Source: Cohnella zeiphila (GTDB lineage: Bacteria; Bacillota; Bacilli; Paenibacillales; Paenibacillaceae). Taken from it: a DNA stretch of 64,000 bases. This document shows positions 58,108-64,000 of this stretch, piece by piece. The notes below the pieces were generated by a model. The model was not told the DNA's origin and ran no database searches. It saw nothing but the letters and a program-made list of their open reading frames with translations. Positions within the stretch are counted from its first letter, which is position 1; each line of letters opens with the position of its first letter. Where the stretch lies: NCBI RefSeq assembly GCF_014212055.1, contig NZ_JACJVO010000034.1, positions 20,145 through 84,144 of the forward strand. Reading direction: 5' to 3'. A program made the translations under genes and the position numbers.

Positions 58108-59445
58108 TTACTGGCCTTGGGCCGCAGCGGACAGCTTGTTGTATTCCTGTTTGATCTCGTCCCAAGCCTGCTCGGGCGTGTTCTTCTTGAAGGACATCAT
58201 CTGCAGCTGCTTGTTCAGGATATCCCCAAGTCCCGGTACGGCGTTGTCGAGGAAGAAGCCCATTTGCGTCCCTTGGATAGCTTGATCCACTTCCTTCTTC
58301 AGATCGGAAGCTTGCGCGCCCGACATATCCGCCTTGATCGTCGGCGTTGAACCGCCTTCATACCAGAGCTTGACGACGTCCGGATTCATGAACGTATCGA
58401 TAAAGTCCAGAGCAGCCTGCTTCTTCTCGTCGCTCAGCTTGGCATTGATCGCCCAACCGCCGTCGGTCGCGTTGACGATCGCGTGCGTCGTGCTGCCGGC
58501 ATCCTGCTGCGGGAACGCGAAGGCGCCGGTCGGCACGTTCGTGCCCTCGTAAGCCGGGATATCCCAGTTGCCGCCTAGCACCATCGCGGACTCGCCTTTC
58601 GCGTAATACGTCGGCACCGCGCTGCCGTCGATCGAAGCGTCTTCCTTCCGGTAGTAGCCGCTCTTTTCCCATTCGTTGACTTGGTTCAGGGACGCAACGA
58701 ACGCTTTCTCGAACTCAGGCGTAATTCCCTGCTGGAAGTAGAATTTCTTGACGTCGTCCATCGATACTTGATTGTACAGCATGTGGAACACCGACCACAT
58801 CTTCGGCGAGTTGGACATGCCGCCGTTCTCCATCGGAACGTAGCCGGCCTCCTTGACTTTGGCCAGAATGGCATTGAATTCGTCCATCGTCTTCGGCGGC
58901 GTCAGATTCAGCTTGGAGAAGATGTCCTTGTTATAGTAGACGACGACGGGCGCCGTCATAAAGGGAACGCTGTAGTACTTGCCCGGCGTTCTGGCGTTCT
59001 GGAAGTCGATGGCGCCGTCCACTTCCTTGTCGATCCAGCCCCGGCTTTTCACGTCGTCGGTAATGTCCATCAGGTAGTTGTTCTTCTGCAGCATCTGCTG
59101 CATCGTGTCGTCCACGTAGACGATGTCTTGTCCTGCGCCGGAGTTGAACTGAAGCTTCAGGTTTTGGGCATATTCGGACCACGGGCTCGGGCTGTAATTA
59201 ATCGTGACGTTAGGATGCGTCTGATTGAAGATCTTGATCGTCTCGTTCATGATGTTGACGCGGGCTTCGTCGGTCATGGACGAAGAGACGGTCAACGTAA
59301 TCTTGTCGGAACCGGAGCCGGACCCGGCAGAAGCTCCGGCGGAAGCCCCGGACGAGTCTGCGGCATTATTGGAACCGCAGCCAACAAGGCTGACGAGCAT
59401 GACGGATAGGCTGCCGAGCAGCAGACCGGCTTTGGCTTTGGACAT
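58108..59445 (-). CDS. extracellular solute-binding lipoprotein, family 1
   Basis: 445-residue lipoprotein receptor. Lipobox cysteine C23 (VSLVGC) and Gly/Ser linker, then ITLTVSSSMTDEARVNIMNETIKIFNQTHPNVTINY, VYVDDTMQQMLQKNNYLMDITDDV and GGNWDIPAYEGTNVPTGAFAFPQ, typical of maltose/multiple-sugar type receptors of normal size. Third gene of the ROK kinase-NagB operon. The ligand is inferred to be an amino-sugar-containing oligosaccharide from its neighbours; sequence alone does not show this. Confidence 0.93.
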   Translation of the reverse strand: MSKAKAGLLLGSLSVMLVSLVGCGSNNAADSSGASAGASAGSGSGSDKITLTVSSSMTDEARVNIMNETIKIFNQTHPNVTINYSPSPWSEYAQNLKLQFNSGAGQDIVYVDDTMQQMLQKNNYLMDITDDVKSRGWIDKEVDGAIDFQNARTPGKYYSVPFMTAPVVVYYNKDIFSKLNLTPPKTMDEFNAILAKVKEAGYVPMENGGMSNSPKMWSVFHMLYNQVSMDDVKKFYFQQGITPEFEKAFVASLNQVNEWEKSGYYRKEDASIDGSAVPTYYAKGESAMVLGGNWDIPAYEGTNVPTGAFAFPQQDAGSTTHAIVNATDGGWAINAKLSDEKKQAALDFIDTFMNPDVVKLWYEGGSTPTIKADMSGAQASDLKKEVDQAIQGTQMGFFLDNAVPGLGDILNKQLQMMSFKKNTPEQAWDEIKQEYNKLSAAAQGQ

Positions 59446-59487
59446 TGGAGTAACCCCTTCTCATCTCGGATTTGATTTGATCTTTTG

Positions 59488-60213
59488 TCAGCGAATGAAC
59501 TTCGCGGCCGCTTCATCCATGCAGACGTGCACGTCCGGATGCCGCTGCAGCACCGTGACCGGTACCTCGTTCGTGACTTCTCGCTGCAGTGCTTGTCTCA
59601 TTACGTCCGCTTTCTTGTCCCCGTCCGCTACCAGGATGACCGTACGCGCCTGCAGCAGATGCTTGATCCCGAGCGTGATCCCCTTCTGAACATCTTTCTG
59701 TTCCGGAAAATATTTGACGGAAACTTGCTTCGTCACGGGGTCGAGATCCGTCACGTACGAGCCGCGTTCGAAATCCGCGCCGGGTTCGTTAAAACCCAAG
59801 TGGCCGTTCATGCCGACCCCGAGCAGCAATAAATCGATCGCCCCGTGGGCCTCGATCAGATCGTCCATCGCCCGGCATTCGGCTTCCAGATCGCCGCTGA
59901 TCGCGTTGAAGAAATGAATGTTCTTCTCCGGGATGCCGCACGGTTCGAAAAAGTGCCGATTCAAGGTTTGCCTGCAGCTGCCTTCGTCGGCGCCGCTCAG
60001 GCCGACCCACTCGTCAAGACTGATGAAGCGGCACCGATCGAAGCTCGCCCGGCCTCCGTGTACCGCTTCCACCAGACAAGAGAATGTCCCGAGCGGCGTG
60101 TTTCCGGCAGCGAAACATATCAGGGAGTCCGGTTTGCGCTTTACATTATGAAGGATCAATTCGGCGGCTTGCAAAGACATTTCCTGGTAATCGTGCGAGA
60201 TGTGCGTTTTCAC
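59488..60213 (-). CDS. nagB: glucosamine-6-phosphate deaminase family protein
   Basis: 241-residue cytoplasmic enzyme converting glucosamine-6-phosphate to fructose-6-phosphate and ammonia, or a related isomerase. Conserved parts: FAAGNTPLGTF (phosphate binding), FISLDEWVGL with D67, and LLGVGMNGHLGFNEPG with H138 and E143. The residue two before the His is Asn, where E. coli NagB has Asp141; Bacillota homologues vary here, but it may affect activity or specificity. No NagA deacetylase gene is in the operon. It follows the ROK kinase gene by 16 bases, so kinase then NagB is the natural order of reactions. Confidence 0.9.
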   Translation of the reverse strand: MKTHISHDYQEMSLQAAELILHNVKRKPDSLICFAAGNTPLGTFSCLVEAVHGGRASFDRCRFISLDEWVGLSGADEGSCRQTLNRHFFEPCGIPEKNIHFFNAISGDLEAECRAMDDLIEAHGAIDLLLLGVGMNGHLGFNEPGADFERGSYVTDLDPVTKQVSVKYFPEQKDVQKGITLGIKHLLQARTVILVADGDKKADVMRQALQREVTNEVPVTVLQRHPDVHVCMDEAAAKFIR

Positions 60214-60229
60214 GTGAACCCCCCTTTTT

Positions 60230-61171
60230 TTATAAAATGCCTACCTTCTCGAACGCGAGAGCGACCGCTCCGATCGCCCCCGCCTCCTCCCCGATGGAAG
60301 TCAGCTCGATCGTCGTGGGAATCGGCGTCAAGCTGGCGACCGTCGAGCGGATGAGCTCGATTACCGCCGACAACGATTGGGCGACGCCGCCGCAGAGGAT
60401 CACTTTCTGGGGATTCAGCAGACTTACCATATTGGCGATGCCGATCGACAAATCCGTCACGAATCGATGAATGACCGCGACGGACTTCTCCTCCCCGCGA
60501 GCGTACTGTTCAAACAGCTCATGGGGCAGCGCGCCATGCTGCGACAAGGCCAATCCCGAGATCTTCCTCTCGAACAGCCCGAATTCGCCGAAGGCATTGG
60601 CCCCGTTGCCGAGAACGTCCTGCTCCATGACCAGATAAGCGACTTCCCCCGCCATATGGCTGCTGCCCTTTACCAGCGAACCGTTCGCGATGATTGCGCT
60701 TCCAACGCCGGTCCCGATCGCCACCACCACGAAGTCGTTCGCGTTCCGCGCGGATCCGACCCAACGCTCGCCCAGAGCCGTGCAATTGACGTCGTTATCC
60801 ACGAAGACCGGCTTATCGAAGTAGATCTGCATCCGCTCCCGGAACGGAAAGTGATTCCAATGCAAGGCGGGCGCTTCGATGACCGTTCCGGCTTCGCTGT
60901 CGGCGATGCCCGGAACGCCGAAGCCGATGGCGGCGACTTGCTCCAGAGAGATGGAGGCGGCGTGCAAGCTTTCCGTAATGTGCTCGGAGATAACGGCAAG
61001 ATCCCCGGAGGTGCTCACTTTTTTGCGGTGAACGATCTCTCCGGCTTGATTCGTGATCAAAATCATGATCTTCGTTCCGCCGATATCGACTCCGACACCA
61101 TACAACTGTTCAGCATGAGATTGCTGTGCATCGATTATTTTCACTGTGTAATCACTCTGTCGGCACCCCAA
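60230..61171 (-). CDS. ROK-family sugar kinase lacking the zinc cysteine cluster
   Basis: 313 residues, first gene of the operon. Phosphate loop VDIGGTK (D29-K34) and catalytic D127 (VDNDVNCTALGERWVG) are intact. The usual CxCGxxGCxE zinc site is replaced by EVAYLVMEQDVLGNGANAFGEFGLFERKISG. The same replacement occurs in the adjacent ROK repressor, which it resembles throughout. A hexosamine kinase supplying NagB is inferred. The start is uncertain: the first in-frame initiator (61171) and a GTG at 61144 both lack a strong Shine-Dalgarno sequence. Confidence 0.87.
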   Translation of the reverse strand: MGCRQSDYTVKIIDAQQSHAEQLYGVGVDIGGTKIMILITNQAGEIVHRKKVSTSGDLAVISEHITESLHAASISLEQVAAIGFGVPGIADSEAGTVIEAPALHWNHFPFRERMQIYFDKPVFVDNDVNCTALGERWVGSARNANDFVVVAIGTGVGSAIIANGSLVKGSSHMAGEVAYLVMEQDVLGNGANAFGEFGLFERKISGLALSQHGALPHELFEQYARGEEKSVAVIHRFVTDLSIGIANMVSLLNPQKVILCGGVAQSLSAVIELIRSTVASLTPIPTTIELTSIGEEAGAIGAVALAFEKVGIL

Positions 61172-61187
61172 CTTCCGCTGATTGCAG

Positions 61188-61216
61188 TTAGTTTGTTCTC
61201 TGTACGTACTAACTAA
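61188..61216. promoter_or_regulatory. XylR-like ROK operator, 10-9-10 inverted repeat
   Basis: TTAGTTTGTT, nine bases, TACTAACTAA (8 of 10 complementary). The first arm equals the half-site of the B. subtilis XylR operator. It lies at the expected transcription start of the operon (minus strand, just below the -10), ideal for repression by the neighbouring ROK repressor. Confidence 0.8.
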
Positions 61217-61220
61217 AATG

Positions 61221-61249
61221 AATATAAACCGATTTCACGGTTATGTCAA
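61221..61249 (-). promoter_or_regulatory. sigma-A promoter of the ROK kinase-NagB operon
   Basis: On the minus strand TTGACA (61244-61249), 17 bases, TATATT (61221-61226): near consensus and directly upstream of the operator. Confidence 0.88.
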
Positions 61250-61263
61250 TGACAAAACAAACT

Positions 61264-61301
61264 AAAAAACGGCCGGTTCGCATGACGCTACGAACCAACC
61301 G
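61264..61301 (-). terminator. intrinsic terminator of the ROK repressor gene
   Basis: On the minus strand CGG-tt-GGTTCG pairs with CGAACC-gg-CCG and is followed by six T residues. It separates the repressor transcript from the operon promoter. Confidence 0.8.
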
Positions 61302-61315
61302 CTTTTTCCAAACTT

Positions 61316-62446
61316 TTAAATGACGTTCTGTTCCTGATCGAAGGCGTAGGCAATGACTCCGAGAACTCCCGCTTCCGGTCCCATGGCCGTAATCTCGACC
61401 GTCGTTTGGATCGGGGTCATCCGGCTGACGTTGGATCGCACCTCGTTCAGGACGGGCTTCAGATAACCGGCCACTTCGCCGCCGAGAATGACCATCTCGG
61501 GATTGAGCAGGCTGACCATATTGGCGATCCCGATGGACAGATGCGTGACGAAGCGATTCACCGTTTGGACGGACCGCGGATCTCCTTGCTCGTACCCTTG
61601 GAACAGCGCTTGCACCGAGCTCTCGTTCTCGGCGAGCGACTTGCCCGACACTTTCTTCTCGAACACTCCGAATTCGCCGGCCGCGTTCACCCGGTTGCGG
61701 CTCACGTCCTCTTCCTGGATGAGGTACGCGATCTCCCCGGCCATGAAATCTTTGCCGTGCACCAAATTCCCGTTCGCGACGATCGCGCTTCCGACGCCGG
61801 AGCCCAGTCCGATGTAAATATAGATAAAGTCGTCCAAGTCTTTGGCCCCGCCGACCCATCGTTCGCCGAGAGCCGCGCAGTTCACGTCGTTGTTCACATA
61901 AATGGGCTTGTCCAAAAATTTTTTCATCTCCTCGACGAAAGGAACGTCCTTCCAGCCGAGTTCGGGAGCATCCACGATAATTCCCTTCTTGCTGTTCGTC
62001 AGCCCGGGAATGCAGAAGCCGACCGCGATCACCGTATCCATCTGCACCGAAGCTCTCTCCAGGCTCGCCAGGATGCAATCGTAAATCGTCTTGAAGTCGC
62101 TGCCGGCGTCCCACCGTTCCTTCCGCATGACGTTCCCGTCCAGGTCGGTGATGCAAACAAGCAGCCCCGCAGCCGTCAGCTCGACGCCGACGCCGAAGCC
62201 GGATTTCGGATTGAACCCGAGCTCGATCGCCCTCCTCCCGCCTTCCTTGGTCGAAGACCCGAGCCCGGTCTCGACGACGAACTTCTTGGCGATCAGTTCG
62301 TCGACGATGGACGAGACGGTGGAACGGCTGAAATTGAGTCTCTGCGCCACTTTCGCGCGGCTGATCGGCTGGTGGGAGCGTATCGTTTCCAGTACGAGAT
62401 CGCGGTTGATTTTCTTGAAAAGCTCTAAGTTTCCTTTTCTCACCAT
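61316..62446 (-). CDS. ROK-family transcriptional repressor lacking the zinc cysteine cluster
   Basis: 376-residue repressor. N-terminal winged helix (LVLETIRSHQPISRAKVAQRLNFSRSTVSSIVDELIAKKFVVE) and a ROK sugar-binding domain. The kinase phosphate loop is lost (GVELTAAGLLVCITD) and the zinc cluster is replaced by EIAYLIQEEDVSRNRVNAAGEFGVFEKKVSGKSLA, as in the neighbouring kinase. VNNDVNCAALGERWVGG is kept. It has its own promoter and terminator and lies directly upstream of the operon whose operator it probably binds; the sugar or sugar phosphate would be the inducer. Confidence 0.92.
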   Translation of the reverse strand: MVRKGNLELFKKINRDLVLETIRSHQPISRAKVAQRLNFSRSTVSSIVDELIAKKFVVETGLGSSTKEGGRRAIELGFNPKSGFGVGVELTAAGLLVCITDLDGNVMRKERWDAGSDFKTIYDCILASLERASVQMDTVIAVGFCIPGLTNSKKGIIVDAPELGWKDVPFVEEMKKFLDKPIYVNNDVNCAALGERWVGGAKDLDDFIYIYIGLGSGVGSAIVANGNLVHGKDFMAGEIAYLIQEEDVSRNRVNAAGEFGVFEKKVSGKSLAENESSVQALFQGYEQGDPRSVQTVNRFVTHLSIGIANMVSLLNPEMVILGGEVAGYLKPVLNEVRSNVSRMTPIQTTVEITAMGPEAGVLGVIAYAFDQEQNVI

Positions 62447-62475
62447 CCATTACTCCCTGCACCTTGTATAACCTA

Positions 62476-62504
62476 AATTTAATCCATGAGCGGGGGCTCG
62501 TCAA
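62476..62504 (-). promoter_or_regulatory. promoter of the ROK repressor gene
   Basis: On the minus strand TTGACG (62499-62504), 17 bases, TAAATT (62476-62481), about 30 bases before the start codon. Confidence 0.7.
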
Positions 62505-62561
62505 TTTCGCATAGCGCCGCGCTTGCGGCTCCGAGAGGTCCGTAACCTCCGAATTCCGCGG

Positions 62562-62605
62562 AAAAAAAGGCCGTTCCCGGCCTGCCGGCAGGCGGGAAAC
62601 GGCCT
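62562..62605 (-). terminator. strong intrinsic terminator of the Cthe_2159-type gene
   Basis: On the minus strand AGGCCGTT pairs with AACGGCCT around further CCCG and CCTGCC/GGCAGG pairing, followed by seven T residues. It stands about 135 bases after the present stop codon at 62742 but only about 75 bases after the alternative stop at 62681. Confidence 0.9.
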
Positions 62606-62680
62606 CTCTCGTTCATGCTTGTTGCAGGCGGAATTCACATCGCTGCGTTGTCTTCCCGCTCGCGGTCGAAGCTTGCCGGT

Positions 62681-62741
62681 CTAGCTTTGGCTGTTTGGGC
62701 CCGCGTTTTGAGTGCTGCCCGAAGTGCCGTTCGGGGTGCGC
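62681..62741 (-). other. possible out-of-frame remnant of the C-terminal tail
   Basis: In another frame, directly after the stop at 62742, the minus strand encodes TPNGTSGSTQNAGPNSQS and a stop at 62681-62683. The composition (Gly, Ser, Thr, Asn, Gln) matches the low-complexity end of the upstream protein, unlike the in-frame continuation. Confidence 0.5.
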
Positions 62742-64000
62742 TTAGGTAGCGTTCGAGGTATCGCTTGAAGCACTGTTCGAAGCGCCGCTCTGGGCACCGC
62801 TTGAAGGGCTAGCTTGGGTGCCCTGCCCATTCGTGCTTGTGCCTCGTCCCGGGCGGCCTTGGCCGCCGCCCATGCCGCGGCCTCCTCCGCCGAAGCCGCC
62901 GCCGGCGTTCGCGGCGGTGACGCCGGACTCGTTGACGTAAGTCACGGTATCGCCGAGCGCGAACGTGACGACCTTGGTGCTGCCGCTGACGGTGCCTCCG
63001 TCGTACAGGCCGTCCTTCTCGGTGCCGGAGGACTTCCCGCCGGTGGAAAACGTATACGATTCGCCGGCCTTCAGGTCCGGCGAAGAGATGACGACGCTCC
63101 GGAACGTCTTCGCCGGCGCGAACGCCGCGATCGCCTTGCCCGAGCTGTCCGTCAGCGTGACCAGGGTGCCCGCTTCCAGCGTGCTCGGGAACGTCATCAG
63201 AACGGCCCGCTGGGACGAATCGTCGGACGGCGCCTGGGCCATGCCCGCGCTGCCGGCCGCGATCAGGAAGCCGCCGGACTGCTCGAAGGTGCCGTTGAAG
63301 TCAAGCGGAGCGTTGCCGTCGTCGGTCGGACCGTTCACGACAGCCGTGCCGCCCGACATGACCATCGAGCCGTTGGAATCGAGACCGTCTCCCCCGGCGT
63401 CCACATACAGATAGCCGCCGCTGATCGCGAGCGCGCCGTCCGTGGCGCTGAACATATCCCCGCCGCCGGGACCGCCTCCGCCGCCCGAGCCGTCGTTGCC
63501 CCCGCTGACGTTCACGCCGTCATCGTCCGCGGCGAGATGAATCTCGCCTCCGGAGATCGCAATATCCGAGCCTTCGATACCCTCATAGCTCTTGGCGATG
63601 TCGATCGTGCCGCCCGCGATGGAGAGCCCGGTGTCCGCATGTATCCCGTCGTCTCCGGAGGACAGGCTGTATTGTCCGCCCATGATGCCGACATTGGCGT
63701 TGCTGTGGATCGCGTCATCCGCCGCGTCGATGGTGAACTTGCCGTCCGCGATCGCGATGTCGGCCGCCGCCTTCAGCCCTTTGGCGCTGGAAGACTCGGT
63801 CTCTTCCGACTGCGTCTGATCCTGAGGCTGCGAGGAAGCTTGAGCTTGATCTTGCGTTTGGTCGGGCTCCTGCGACGAGTCCGGCGCCTGGCCTTGCGGC
63901 TGTGCCGGCGGCTGCACTTGCGAAGGATCCTGCGCTTGTGCTTGATCCTGGCTTTGGCCCTGATCCGCTGCCTGGCCCGGTCCCTCCCCGCGCCCCCAAC
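62742..64000 (-). CDS. Cthe_2159-type carbohydrate-binding beta-helix protein (5' end beyond window)
   Basis: About 419 codons visible; the frame continues past the right edge, so the N-terminus and any signal peptide are missing. A Gln/Asp/Ala/Pro-rich linker (QDQAQ, QPPAQPQ repeats) is followed by parallel beta-helix rungs of the carbohydrate-binding family PF14262: FTIDAADDAIHSNANVGIMGG, LSSGDDGIHADTGLSIAGG, AGGDGLDSNGSMVMSGG. The relative Cthe_2159 binds cellulose and polygalacturonate with calcium. The C-terminus is Gly/Arg- then Ser/Ala/Gly-rich (GGGRGMGGGQGRPGRG). Probably a surface polysaccharide-binding lipoprotein. The tail may be frameshifted. Confidence 0.88.
   Translation of the reverse strand, partial: WGRGEGPGQAADQGQSQDQAQAQDPSQVQPPAQPQGQAPDSSQEPDQTQDQAQASSQPQDQTQSEETESSSAKGLKAAADIAIADGKFTIDAADDAIHSNANVGIMGGQYSLSSGDDGIHADTGLSIAGGTIDIAKSYEGIEGSDIAISGGEIHLAADDDGVNVSGGNDGSGGGGGPGGGDMFSATDGALAISGGYLYVDAGGDGLDSNGSMVMSGGTAVVNGPTDDGNAPLDFNGTFEQSGGFLIAAGSAGMAQAPSDDSSQRAVLMTFPSTLEAGTLVTLTDSSGKAIAAFAPAKTFRSVVISSPDLKAGESYTFSTGGKSSGTEKDGLYDGGTVSGSTKVVTFALGDTVTYVNESGVTAANAGGGFGGGGRGMGGGQGRPGRGTSTNGQGTQASPSSGAQSGASNSASSDTSNAT

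Noticed and set aside
1..64000. Mobile elements, prophage, toxin-antitoxin or defence island
   Set aside because: No transposase, integrase, phage structural, restriction-modification or CRISPR-associated proteins were seen. The nucleotidyltransferase at 5587 is too large and unpaired for an MNT/HEPN toxin-antitoxin module.

Overview
The window is a 64 kb stretch of a GC-rich Bacillota chromosome. It most resembles a Paenibacillaceae genome (Cohnella or Paenibacillus type). The evidence is several LplABC/CUT1-type sugar ABC transporters without their own ATPase, a YesN-type AraC response regulator, a large membrane-anchored AraC sensor-regulator, a DesK/DesR-like pair, a TmrB homologue, lipoprotein solute-binding proteins with Gly/Ser/Ala-rich linkers, and AGGAGG-type ribosome binding sites with frequent TTG/GTG starts. 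There are no rRNA or tRNA genes, no insertion sequences, no prophage and no CRISPR array. GC content makes many long antisense frames; these are treated as shadows.

Layout. 1-5.2 kb (minus): permease, permease, solute-binding protein and YesN-type regulator (cut by the left edge). 5.3-5.5 kb: a four-copy intergenic palindrome family. 5.6-7.7 kb: a nucleotidyltransferase convergent with a VanZ-RDD membrane protein. 7.8-19.3 kb (minus): a ten-gene operon consisting of ROK repressor, asparaginase II, oligopeptide-type ABC transporter (family 5 binding protein, two permeases, two ATPases), M17 aminopeptidase, CutC and ROK sugar kinase. It has a clear promoter, a 10-9-10 operator and a terminator. 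19.5-30.6 kb: small stress and regulatory genes (TmrB, two SnoaL-like proteins, FMN reductase, ArsR-AHSA1 fusion, GNAT, aldo/keto reductase, TetR with a DUF2269-like protein, MerR with two AHSA1 proteins, a DesKR-like pair, TMEM175-like channel, ABM monooxygenase, HxlR).

30.7-45.8 kb (minus): surface and carbohydrate genes. These are a 1273-residue double GT-C glycosyltransferase, a secreted beta-helix protein with Thr-Pro linkers, a GH29-like glycosidase, a CUT1 transporter and a transmembrane AraC regulator. 45.9-52.6 kb: TetR with MFS, a nitroreductase, a mirror-symmetric repeat region, a DJ-1/PfpI protein, and a NAGPA-type protein followed by a GT2-GtrA fusion. 52.7-62.5 kb (minus): a second ROK-controlled operon, in order ROK kinase, NagB, CUT1 transporter, GH4 and GH3, with its repressor directly upstream. 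62.7 kb to the right edge: a Cthe_2159-type beta-helix protein, incomplete at its N-terminus.

How the parts fit. Both ROK operons couple import of a conjugate to cytoplasmic hydrolysis and sugar phosphorylation. The first joins peptide uptake, peptide/asparagine hydrolysis and a sugar kinase, which suggests glycopeptide or murein-fragment use. The second joins sugar uptake, GH3/GH4 cleavage, a kinase and GlcN6P deaminase without a deacetylase, which suggests a de-N-acetylated glucosaminide. The GT2-GtrA fusion could supply lipid-linked sugar to the GT-C protein. These pathway assignments are inference; the domain calls and sites are read from the sequence.
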